From: Roseivirga sp. UBA6061
Lineage (GTDB): Bacteria; Bacteroidota; Bacteroidia; Cytophagales; Cyclobacteriaceae
Reading direction: 5' to 3'
Length of the DNA stretch: 48,736 nucleotides
NCBI GenBank assembly: GCA_002427745.1
Contig: DIYF01000024.1
Coordinates: 1-48,736 of the forward strand
In this document: positions 1-6,264 of the stretch, in pieces
How positions within the stretch are numbered: position 1 is the first letter of the stretch
Layout: every line of letters starts with the position of its first letter
Translations under genes and position numbers: made by a program
Notes under the pieces: model-generated
What the model saw: the letters and a program-made list of their open reading frames with translations, nothing else
Databases searched by the model: none
What the model was told of the DNA's origin: nothing

Positions 1-182
1 GAGCTCTTTCTGAGCTCCTCGTCTTCAGTAGTCGTACCACTGAGCGTGGCTTCATCTGACTGGCTGGTCTCCCAAAGGGCACGCACCCGGTCTACCTCAT
101 GGGGCAGAAAGTAATTGGGGTAGCAGACAAACTCAGCATAATTGTGCTTTAGGGGTAACCCGAAGGAATAGTTGGCGGACAT
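1..182 (-). CDS. 2OG-Fe(II) oxygenase-like protein, N-terminal fragment
   Basis: An uninterrupted minus-strand reading frame starts with ATG at 182-180 and runs off the left edge of the window, giving about 60 residues. It begins MSANYSFGLPLKHNYAEFV and continues through a segment resembling the N-terminus of prolyl-4-hydroxylase/PKHD-type 2-oxoglutarate oxygenases: a 'FLPHEVDRVRALWE' helix, then an acidic stretch and 'ELRKS', where family members usually have a D-x-x-x-R-x-S segment. The iron-binding HxD...H motif would lie outside the window, so the assignment rests on N-terminal resemblance only. It is divergent from the epimerase-like gene at 313, with about 130 bp between the two starts. 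The reading frame is well supported; the family is tentative. Confidence 0.55.
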   Translation of the reverse strand, partial: MSANYSFGLPLKHNYAEFVCYPNYFLPHEVDRVRALWETSQSDEATLSGTTTEDEELRKS

Positions 183-312
183 GTTTTGGTCTGAAAAAGT
201 GAATTCTAAAATAGCAATTGTTCAATCTCCTGCGACACAACACAGCAGATTTTATTCAATTGAAAAAGTCTTCTTAACTTCTGAGGGCTTGTTGCCATTT
301 AATCACATCATC

Positions 313-1467
313 ATGAAAGAATCATCATCATCGAAAAGAGACTTTTTAAAAAAGGGGTTGACCCTGAGTCTTGGACTGCCACTTGTGGGTTCAGGAATCC
401 TATCCTGTACTACGGGTGAAAAACAAGCAGCTCCACTACGCATACTTATCCTGGGAGGCACCAGCTTTCTGGGGCCACATCAGGTAGCTTATGCGGTCAG
501 CAGAGGACATAAAGTGTCAATTTTCACCAGAGGTAAAACCGTACCTACTGTAAACACAGAAGCTTTCGATCATGTCGAAAGACTGATTGGTGACCGACAG
601 GATAACCTTACGGCTCTTGAAAACCGGGAGTGGGATGTGGTTATTGATAACTCAGGCCGGGCTGCAGACTGGACCCGGAGAACGGCTGAATTGCTCAGGG
701 AAAAAGCAGGACTGTACATCTACATTTCTTCTACCGGTGTCTATTATCCTCACCTGGAAGCTGATGTCAATGAGGACACCAAAGTACTGCTGCAAGATCC
801 TGTGAACGCAGAGGGAGAAGCCCCCGAGCGAGATTCTTTTGGTGTGATGAAAGCCAAATCAGAAGTGGAAGCCATTAAAGCTTTCGGAAAAGATCGTACT
901 GCCATCGTCCGCCCCACCTATATGCTCGGGCCGGCAGACAGAACAGACCGGTTTATGTACTGGCCCCTGAGACTGGCCCGCGGAGGCGATATTTTCGTTC
1001 CGGGAAAGGCAGATGATCCCGTACAATATGTAGATGTACGTGATATCGCTGACTGGTGTATCAGGCTGGCCGAAAATAAAACGGCCGGTACCTTTAATGC
1101 AGCGGGGCCTGAAAATGCCCAAGGTGTGCTGGAATTTGCGCAAAAAGGAACTGAAGCATTTGATGTGACCTCAAACATTGTACTGGTAGAGGATTACGAT
1201 TTTTTGCAGGAACAGCGCGTTTCCTTTATCATTCCCTGGATCATGCCTAAAGATGATTATTACGCCTCTGCCAGGGTACAGAACAGCAGGGCCATCGGAG
1301 CGGGACTGACTTTTCGTGAGTTAAAAACAACCATAAAGGATACATACGACTGGTGGAATTCGGAGGCGGTAGACCCCGAAAGGAAAACCAAATACGAGCA
1401 AAACACGCGTACAGTGCTGGCACGGGAAGCTGAAATACTCGAGGCCTGGAAAGTCACCAGAGAATAG
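313..1467 (+). CDS. exported NAD-dependent epimerase/dehydratase-fold protein
   Basis: This is a 384-residue protein of the extended SDR type. I chose ATG 313 over the TTG at 172 because it puts a signal directly at the N-terminus: KRDFLKKG resembles a Tat motif (KR in place of RR), then comes a hydrophobic stretch and a lipobox-like GILSC. It is therefore probably an exported, possibly lipid-anchored protein. The Rossmann nucleotide-binding loop is LILGGTSFLGPH. An SSTGVYY strand supplies the usual Ser. At the catalytic YxxxK position the sequence reads FGVMK, so Lys is kept but Tyr is Phe. Sugar-nucleotide epimerases of this fold are usually cytoplasmic, and the export signal together with the Phe argues for a non-standard redox or binding role. 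The substrate cannot be read from the sequence. The gene stands alone, with 68 nt before the next gene. Confidence 0.8.
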   Translation: MKESSSSKRDFLKKGLTLSLGLPLVGSGILSCTTGEKQAAPLRILILGGTSFLGPHQVAYAVSRGHKVSIFTRGKTVPTVNTEAFDHVERLIGDRQDNLTALENREWDVVIDNSGRAADWTRRTAELLREKAGLYIYISSTGVYYPHLEADVNEDTKVLLQDPVNAEGEAPERDSFGVMKAKSEVEAIKAFGKDRTAIVRPTYMLGPADRTDRFMYWPLRLARGGDIFVPGKADDPVQYVDVRDIADWCIRLAENKTAGTFNAAGPENAQGVLEFAQKGTEAFDVTSNIVLVEDYDFLQEQRVSFIIPWIMPKDDYYASARVQNSRAIGAGLTFRELKTTIKDTYDWWNSEAVDPERKTKYEQNTRTVLAREAEILEAWKVTRE

Positions 1468-1506
1468 AGCTTCACGTTCTATATCAACTACATATTTCAT
1501 TTCTAT

Positions 1507-1531
1507 ATATCGAGAATTATCGATATGTTTG
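1507..1531 (+). promoter_or_regulatory. promoter -7 box overlapping an inverted repeat upstream of the ArsR-like gene
   Basis: ATATCGA (1507-1513) and TCGATAT (1520-1526) form a perfect 7-bp inverted repeat around a 6-nt spacer. TATGTTTG (1524-1531) overlaps the right arm and matches the Bacteroidota -7 consensus TAnnTTTG. The gene starts with GTG at 1536, so transcription would begin at or next to the start codon, suggesting a leaderless or nearly leaderless mRNA. The overlap suggests autorepression by the encoded HTH protein. This is inference from position only. Confidence 0.45.
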
Positions 1532-1535
1532 TTGC

Positions 1536-1838
1536 GTGAATGATCTTGATATCATAGACATTAGTAAATCGCTTTCAAATCCCGTTCGGTTAAAGATTCT
1601 GAACTGGCTGAAGGAGCCTGAAAATCACTTTCCTCCTCACGAGACAGTTAAGCACTTCAATGATGGAGTTTGCGCCAGCTATATTCAGGAAAAGGCGGGC
1701 CTTTCACAGTCCACCATTTCAACTTACCTGAGCATGATGGAAAAATGTGGTTTGCTCATTTCGACAAGGCACGGCAAATGGTCCTACTTTAAAAGAAATG
1801 AGGAAGTAATAGCTGGTTACAAAAGCTATTTTGAATAA
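1536..1838 (+). CDS. ArsR-family HTH transcriptional regulator
   Basis: This 100-residue winged-helix protein starts at GTG 1536; no other in-frame start preserves the N-terminal helix. 'SLSNPVRLKILNWLKEPE' is the typical ArsR/SmtB first helix. 'AGLSQSTISTYLSMMEKCGL' is the recognition helix region, and 'GKWSYFKRNE' is the beta-hairpin wing. The motif CVCD of metal-sensing ArsR proteins is absent, although one Cys lies in 'GVCASYIQEKAG', so a metal-independent ligand or simple dimeric repressor is more likely. It is followed 60 nt later by a short-chain dehydrogenase-like gene on the same strand. ArsR-type regulators are often paired with such small oxidoreductases in Bacteroidota, so the dehydrogenase is the likely target together with the regulator itself. 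Confidence 0.8.
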   Translation: MNDLDIIDISKSLSNPVRLKILNWLKEPENHFPPHETVKHFNDGVCASYIQEKAGLSQSTISTYLSMMEKCGLLISTRHGKWSYFKRNEEVIAGYKSYFE

Positions 1839-1898
1839 CGGCTATGATGCCTGTATGACTTCACAGCAGTACAATCAAACGTAAAGACAGGAATCAAC

Positions 1899-2501
1899 AT
1901 GAGAATATTAGTTATAGGCGGCAAGGGTACTATTGGAAAAAGAGTTTCTGACCATTTCATGCAGGAGCATGAAGTCATCATTGCCGGGCGCAGCAGCGGG
2001 GATGTGACGGTAGATATTACTGACAGTAATTCTATTAAGGCAATGTTTGAGCAAACGGGCAAGCTGGACGCTATCGTAGGGATAGCCGGGGAAGCCAAAT
2101 GGGCTCCGTTCAGTGAGCTAAGTGAAGAAGACTATTACATCGGGCTGAAGAGTAAGCTTATGGGGCAGGTCAACCTGGTGCGGATCGGGCAACACTATCT
2201 CAATGATGGCGGCTCTGTTACCCTCTCTACCGGTATTCTGGCTGATGATCCGGTACTCCAGACAGCCAGTGCTGCCATGGTCAATGGTGGTATTCACAGC
2301 TTTGTGCAGGCAGCTGCCCTGGAGATGGAACGCGGCATCCGTGTCAATGTAGTTTCTCTGGGGGTGGTAGAAGATGCCTATGAAAAGTATAAGGGCTACT
2401 TCCCCGGTCATAACCCCGTCCCTACCCCTAAAGTGGTCAATGCTTATGTGCGCAGTGTAATGGGCAAAGACAATGGTATGGTCATCAGGAAGTATGAATG
2501 A
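1899..2501 (+). CDS. atypical short-chain dehydrogenase (SDR), 200 aa
   Basis: This is a Rossmann-fold protein of 200 residues, shorter than the classical 250-residue SDRs. The cofactor loop is VIGGKGTIGK at residues 5-14, followed by an acidic DITD motif. The central strand 'GGSVTLSTGILADDP' keeps the catalytic-region Ser/Thr. The expected YxxxK is replaced in 'SAAMVNGGIHSFVQAAALE': neither Tyr nor Lys occurs at the right spacing. A group of short SDR-like proteins shares this 'VNG...FV.AAALE' pattern, so the substitution appears to be a family trait and not a mutation. A binding or isomerase-like role, or altered catalysis, is possible. It lies directly behind the ArsR-type regulator and is probably co-transcribed with it. 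Confidence 0.75.
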   Translation: MRILVIGGKGTIGKRVSDHFMQEHEVIIAGRSSGDVTVDITDSNSIKAMFEQTGKLDAIVGIAGEAKWAPFSELSEEDYYIGLKSKLMGQVNLVRIGQHYLNDGGSVTLSTGILADDPVLQTASAAMVNGGIHSFVQAAALEMERGIRVNVVSLGVVEDAYEKYKGYFPGHNPVPTPKVVNAYVRSVMGKDNGMVIRKYE

Positions 2502-2534
2502 TACATTTACCGAAACTTCTCTAATCTCAGCCAT

Positions 2535-2819
2535 ATGAAAAAGAGTTTTATCCTCTTTTTGGTGAGTCTGACTGTAACAGCTCTCACATTACTTCTGTCT
2601 ACTTTTTGGGATGCACTTGGATTAGGGCAAGATTACCAGATTCTGGCTTTCATCCTTATCTTTTCCGCCCTGCTAAGCACCATTGGGTTAATCATCGGCA
2701 TTACTGAGTACGTTTCGAACAAGAACAAAAAAACACTTATCGGCATCATAGGCAATGGACTTATAGTGCTATTTGTCGTAGGCATGATGGTATACGCCTT
2801 AATGACCCTGGACCAATAG
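2535..2819 (+). CDS. small three-TM membrane protein
   Basis: This 94-residue hydrophobic protein starts at ATG 2535, 33 nt after the SDR gene. Three membrane segments are visible at about residues 4-22, 37-58 and 70-90. Short charged loops separate them, including NKNKK, which would place that loop in the cytoplasm. No catalytic or binding motif is recognised, and I do not recognise the family. It could be co-transcribed with the ArsR-SDR pair, but nothing shows a functional link. It converges with the VOC gene, and only 3 nt separate the two stop codons. Confidence 0.55.
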   Translation: MKKSFILFLVSLTVTALTLLLSTFWDALGLGQDYQILAFILIFSALLSTIGLIIGITEYVSNKNKKTLIGIIGNGLIVLFVVGMMVYALMTLDQ

Positions 2820-2822
2820 TGC

Positions 2823-3230
2823 TCAACTTTGTTCTCCTCTCATCGCCTCCCTGATATGTGGCAGGTAGTGCATAGCACAGACAATATTACCCTCAGTATC
2901 TCTGAACTTAATCAATGAGCCTACATGAGGAATTTCGGTTTTGGGTAGTAGTATTTCACCACCGCTGGAAGTCACCAGGTTTGCCGTCTCATCTACATTT
3001 TCTACGCTGATACTGCATTCAAAACCAATGACTTTTTCCGGGGTCAGCTGATACTTCCTGTCCTGCAGTGCCCCTATCAACTGCCCGTTCTCTCCTGTAC
3101 TGCTTTTGATCTGAGCAAAATCATCCGGACCATAGCTTTGAAAATCCCATTGAAACACCTGACCGTAAAAGTCCTTTGCCCGATCCATATCTTCTGTGAA
3201 GATGGCAAAATGTGAGAGTCGATTATCCAT
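2823..3230 (-). CDS. VOC family protein (glyoxalase/bleomycin-resistance fold)
   Basis: This is a 135-residue single-copy vicinal-oxygen-chelate protein. The N-terminal beta-alpha-beta module is 'LSHFAIFTEDMDRAKDFYGQ', where the His is a typical first metal ligand and DMDRAKDFY is the conserved helix. The second module runs 'GFECSISVENVDETANLV' to 'KFRDTEGNIVCAMHY', with the Glu of DTEGN in the usual last-ligand position. Proteins of this kind act in glyoxal detoxification, ring-cleavage or antibiotic sequestration, and the sequence does not decide between them. 'GGEILLPKTEIPHVGSLI' is common in the uncharacterised Bacteroidota members. It is monocistronic on the minus strand. Confidence 0.85.
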   Translation of the reverse strand: MDNRLSHFAIFTEDMDRAKDFYGQVFQWDFQSYGPDDFAQIKSSTGENGQLIGALQDRKYQLTPEKVIGFECSISVENVDETANLVTSSGGEILLPKTEIPHVGSLIKFRDTEGNIVCAMHYLPHIREAMRGEQS

Positions 3231-3430
3231 TATTCTTCTGTTAGGTTTATTGTACCTGCGATATTTCTCGCATTAACTGGCTGAAAAAGACTGCCCCCGT
3301 CTGACCTTCGGTGCTGACGGGATACTGATTCCAAACCACTGCTTTCCGGTTAGCATTCGCTTTACCGTAAAAAGACTTATGAATTCACAGGGGAAAGGTT
3401 TTGCACAGAAACCAACAAGCTATCCCCTCT

Positions 3431-3461
3431 CTGAAGGGTGAGACGAAAATCATCCCTTCAG
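3431..3461 (-). terminator. hairpin downstream of the AraC-lipoprotein operon
   Basis: CTGAAGGG (3431-3438) pairs with CCCTTCAG (3454-3461), and the adjoining TGA/TCA extends the stem with one bulge. It lies just beyond the stop of the minus-strand lipoprotein gene. There is no clear U-tract on that strand, so it may be a weak terminator or an mRNA 3' end stabiliser. The rest of 3231-3488 shows nothing recognisable. Confidence 0.4.
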
Positions 3462-3488
3462 GGAATTAAAAGGGCATTCATTAACTAA

Positions 3489-3968
3489 TTACCTCTCCTT
3501 TTTAGTAGAGCTGTGACCAATCACATAGCGCCAGATGCCTTCTTCTTTTTCCATCAGAGCCGTCATGGCACCATTGATACTAAAGGCGTATCCAGATTTC
3601 ATTGTTAAATCCTGCTCATACTCAGTGTATATACTGGCTTTGTTATGCGCCAGTACCGTCACCCTTCTTTCCAGCACCCGCATTTCAGCACTTTCCAGGG
3701 AGCCAAACAAGCCTTCCAGGGAGGCCGCCAGGGTAGCATAGTCGGGATAGGTGATCTGCCCGTCCTCCACCCAATAGAAGCGTTCCTTCTTTGAATAAAA
3801 ATCAGGCAGCGATGCCACATCTCCGCTGTTCAGTGCATCGCGAAATGCATCCAGCCGGGCCTCCACTTCTTCGGTTACCTTGGCTTTATTCACCATTTCG
3901 GAAGCGCCTCCTTCAGTACAGGCAGATAGTGCGATAAGGCAGACTAAGAGTCCTAATACTTTCTTCAT
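3489..3968 (-). CDS. lipoprotein with SnoaL/NTF2-like domain
   Basis: The protein has 159 residues from ATG 3968. The upstream in-frame start at 4016 would bury the signal peptide and overlap the AraC gene. The N-terminus MKKVLGLLVCLIALSACTEG is a clear lipoprotein signal with lipobox ALSAC. The mature part begins with an alpha helix, 'VTEEVEARLDAFRDALNSGD', and continues with a nuclear-transport-factor-2/SnoaL-like pattern ('PDFYSKKERFYWVEDG', then 'GIWRYVIGHSST' at the end). This is the DUF4440-type fold used as a ligand-binding or isomerase scaffold. Its ATG is 1 nt after the AraC stop codon (TGA-T-ATG), so the two genes are translationally close and almost certainly one operon. Confidence 0.75.
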   Translation of the reverse strand: MKKVLGLLVCLIALSACTEGGASEMVNKAKVTEEVEARLDAFRDALNSGDVASLPDFYSKKERFYWVEDGQITYPDYATLAASLEGLFGSLESAEMRVLERRVTVLAHNKASIYTEYEQDLTMKSGYAFSINGAMTALMEKEEGIWRYVIGHSSTKKER

Positions 3969-3969
3969 A

Positions 3970-4869
3970 TCAAATTTCAATTGTTCGTTTGGGTTTATTG
4001 CCTTGCAGGCTATCATACAATTCTGTTTTCAGGGTATAAATCCCGGTTTCCCGGCAGGAGACAATCCTGAGTTGTTGCTCATAAGCTCTCACCTGCCCCG
4101 GTGGCAAACCAATCAGTTCTTTATAAGACCGGTTCATATGAGAGCCATCCCAAAAGCCGGCATCAATGGCACTCTGTGCGAGCTGTCGACCTTGCAAAAT
4201 CATATTCAGAGAGTCTACCACCTTCATCCACATAATAAAGTTCTGGATGGGTTGTCCTATCTGCTCTTTGAACAGGTGCCTCAACCTGCTTTCAGAAAGA
4301 CAGACATGCTCTGCCACATCTGACACCCGGAACTGTCGCTCATGGCTCTGTGTAATAAAGGTGACTGCCTTTCTGATCCGGTCATCTATCACCGTTCCTC
4401 CCGTGCTGCCTATGAGCTGCTCAAAAATGGTCTTACAGCCCTCCATCAATACCCTACAATCTGACTGTACCAGCAGCTTTTTGAAAAAACCATTGCTGAG
4501 CTGCCTTATACCTGATTGGTCGAGGCCTGCAATCCCCTGGCGGTCCAGGTACTTATCAGTGAGTCTCTGCGCATAGTCCGTGTCTTTGTCCAGATAGATA
4601 AAGAGCTGAATGCTGCCACAACTATCCAGCTGATGCATATGCCGATCTTTGATGATGGCTGCTGAAAAAGCAGTCCATTCACTCTGTGCATCTTTCAGCT
4701 TAAACTGCTTATCGATATCAAAGACCAGCTGCAATGTGTTATGCAGGTGTGGATCAGTATTAAAGGAGGTGCCCCAGAACATGCTGATGCCGTTCCAGAC
4801 ATAAAGTGCTGAGGTATCGCCTTCGTTGCCCTTTTTCATTTCTCCGAGGTCAAGATACGAGCTTTTCAA
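3970..4869 (-). CDS. AraC-family transcriptional regulator
   Basis: The 299-residue frame begins at TTG 4869; an internal ATG at 4839 (residue 11) is an equally plausible start. The C-terminal AraC/XylS DNA-binding domain spans about residues 160-265 and has two HTH motifs: 'FRVSDVAEHVCLSESRLRHL' first, and 'LAQSAIDAGFWDGSHMNRSY' second, the latter carrying the conserved G-F-x-D-x-S-H-x-x-R-x-(Y/F) signature. The N-terminal 150 residues contain a cupin-like segment with HLHNTLQLVF and would sense a small ligand. It is followed within 1 nt by a small lipoprotein gene, a probable target. A role in carbohydrate or stress sensing would be typical but is not shown by the sequence. Confidence 0.85.
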   Translation of the reverse strand: MKSSYLDLGEMKKGNEGDTSALYVWNGISMFWGTSFNTDPHLHNTLQLVFDIDKQFKLKDAQSEWTAFSAAIIKDRHMHQLDSCGSIQLFIYLDKDTDYAQRLTDKYLDRQGIAGLDQSGIRQLSNGFFKKLLVQSDCRVLMEGCKTIFEQLIGSTGGTVIDDRIRKAVTFITQSHERQFRVSDVAEHVCLSESRLRHLFKEQIGQPIQNFIMWMKVVDSLNMILQGRQLAQSAIDAGFWDGSHMNRSYKELIGLPPGQVRAYEQQLRIVSCRETGIYTLKTELYDSLQGNKPKRTIEI

Positions 4870-4972
4870 TTTGGTGAATTGTAAAATCCGGCTGATCTTA
4901 AACGGTCTCTGTCTTCCTCAAGTAATATCCCATTGGAATTATCGTCTTTACTAAGTCAGAGTACCCGGATTT

Positions 4973-5617
4973 ATGAAAAGAAACTGGAAATACATCGCTA
5001 CGGAAATACTGATTGTGATCATAGGTATTATGATCGCTTTTTGGATCAACAACCTCTCGGCCAATTACAAAGACAGACAAGCACTGAAGGAGAACCTTTC
5101 CAGCATTGTCAATGACCTGGAGGCAGACCTTAAAAGTCTCGATCAGATCAAACAGCGCCAGGAAGAGAAGATCAGGGATTTTGAGACCATCAAGGCCCAG
5201 CTACAACAGGAGAACACCAACTGGGAACAGGTATCAGACCTCATTATCAAGCAGCAGGCCAGCCCCACCTTCTACCCTATTACCAGCACTTTTCAATCTA
5301 CTGTGTCCAGTGGTAAGATTGACCTGATCAAGAACCTGAATACAAAAAAGAGCCTGTTTCATCTCTACGAATTCACGTACAAAAAAGCCGTATACAATGG
5401 CCAGCTCTATGATCAGTCGCATATTGGCTATTATGACAACCGTCTGATCAACTATGTTGACTTTGATGATCATCAAATTCTGAACAAGGAGGCCATCAGA
5501 ACCCCTGAAATTGTCAATGCGGTGAGCTACCTGATCGACCAGGCAAGAGACTATATCAAGCTACTCGAGAATGTTATGAAAGAAAGTAGTGGATTGATTG
5601 CGGTTATAACCGAATAG
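4973..5617 (+). CDS. DUF6090-like single-pass membrane protein
   Basis: This 214-residue protein has one N-terminal membrane helix, 'EILIVIIGIMIAFWINNLS' (about residues 11-29). The E-I-x-x-V-x-I-G-I-x-I-A-x-x-I-N-N-x pattern is characteristic of the DUF6090 family of Bacteroidota. The rest is a charged, probably coiled-coil region (about 33-85, rich in K, E, Q), then an alpha-helical domain with the 'SSGKIDLIKN' element that recurs in the family (a helix following F-x-S-T-V-S-S-G). The topology suggests a short cytoplasmic N-terminus and a periplasmic helical domain. The function is unknown. It is divergent from the AraC gene, with about 100 nt between their starts. Confidence 0.65.
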   Translation: MKRNWKYIATEILIVIIGIMIAFWINNLSANYKDRQALKENLSSIVNDLEADLKSLDQIKQRQEEKIRDFETIKAQLQQENTNWEQVSDLIIKQQASPTFYPITSTFQSTVSSGKIDLIKNLNTKKSLFHLYEFTYKKAVYNGQLYDQSHIGYYDNRLINYVDFDDHQILNKEAIRTPEIVNAVSYLIDQARDYIKLLENVMKESSGLIAVITE

Positions 5618-5692
5618 GGTATTCTCGAAAAGTCTGCTCACTTGATTACATTATCAGGGACTAATTGAACAGCACTTGCTACTTTTAATCAA

Positions 5693-6184
5693 ATGAAAGA
5701 CAAAGAAACCATTCAGAAGCTCTTTTACCGACTTTCGGTATTCGCAGCAATGGTCACAATCGGGGGGGCTTACCTGATTTCTACTCAAGACACAAGGATG
5801 CTTTTGGACCAGGCTATTGACGTCAACCTGATGGGACAAATATATAATGAGCGAAAACCAGACACCCTGAATTACGAAAGAGTGCTTAGTAATGAGGAAG
5901 CCAAACTTGTGAATACAATGTCTGACTTCCTGGATCAGGGAATGTTCAAGGCCTTCCCACACTACCGAAAAGGACAGTCCTACAAGGAATTTGATCAGGA
6001 AATCCTTACCAGGATTAATCAACAAACAGAACTCTTCAGAGAAGCCAAAGAGAATAACGACAGGCTGGCACGTCAGGCATCTAACCTGAGAGTTTGGGGG
6101 TGTTTTGCCGCATTATTGTTTATGATTTTAGGAAAACTTGCCGGTAGATTCACAAAGGTGTCGTCCAATGGGTCACCAGACTAA
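5693..6184 (+). CDS. hypothetical two-TM protein with periplasmic helical loop
   Basis: This 163-residue protein starts at ATG 5693. One membrane helix lies at about residues 14-29 ('VFAAMVTIGGAYLIS') and a second at about 130-148 ('VWGCFAALLFMILGKLAG'). The roughly 100 residues between them are hydrophilic and helical. I do not recognise the family. It lies 75 nt downstream of the DUF6090-like gene, which has a similar membrane-plus-helical-loop plan, so the two may work together, but that is only proximity. Transcription ends at the hairpin at 6202-6229. Confidence 0.55.
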   Translation: MKDKETIQKLFYRLSVFAAMVTIGGAYLISTQDTRMLLDQAIDVNLMGQIYNERKPDTLNYERVLSNEEAKLVNTMSDFLDQGMFKAFPHYRKGQSYKEFDQEILTRINQQTELFREAKENNDRLARQASNLRVWGCFAALLFMILGKLAGRFTKVSSNGSPD

Positions 6185-6201
6185 GCTGGCTCAAACACAA
6201 A

Positions 6202-6229
6202 AAAGCCCTGACAGAAACGTCAGGGCTTT
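6202..6229. terminator. bidirectional intrinsic terminator
   Basis: AAAGCCCTGAC (6202-6212) and GTCAGGGCTTT (6219-6229) are perfect 11-bp complements around a 6-nt loop. A-rich and T-rich flanks lie on both sides. It sits between convergent genes (the two-TM protein ending at 6184 and the tricorn homologue ending at 6265), so it can stop transcription from both directions. Confidence 0.9.
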
Positions 6230-6264
6230 CTAAAATCTAAAGTCTTATTACCATCATCTGGTCA

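Noticed and set aside
172..312. TTG 172 as start of the epimerase-like gene
   Set aside because: It would place 47 residues before the signal/lipobox and overlap the start of the divergent oxygenase-like gene.
3969..4016. Longer start of the lipoprotein gene at 4016
   Set aside because: It would bury the lipoprotein signal and overlap the AraC gene, while ATG 3968 directly follows the AraC stop.
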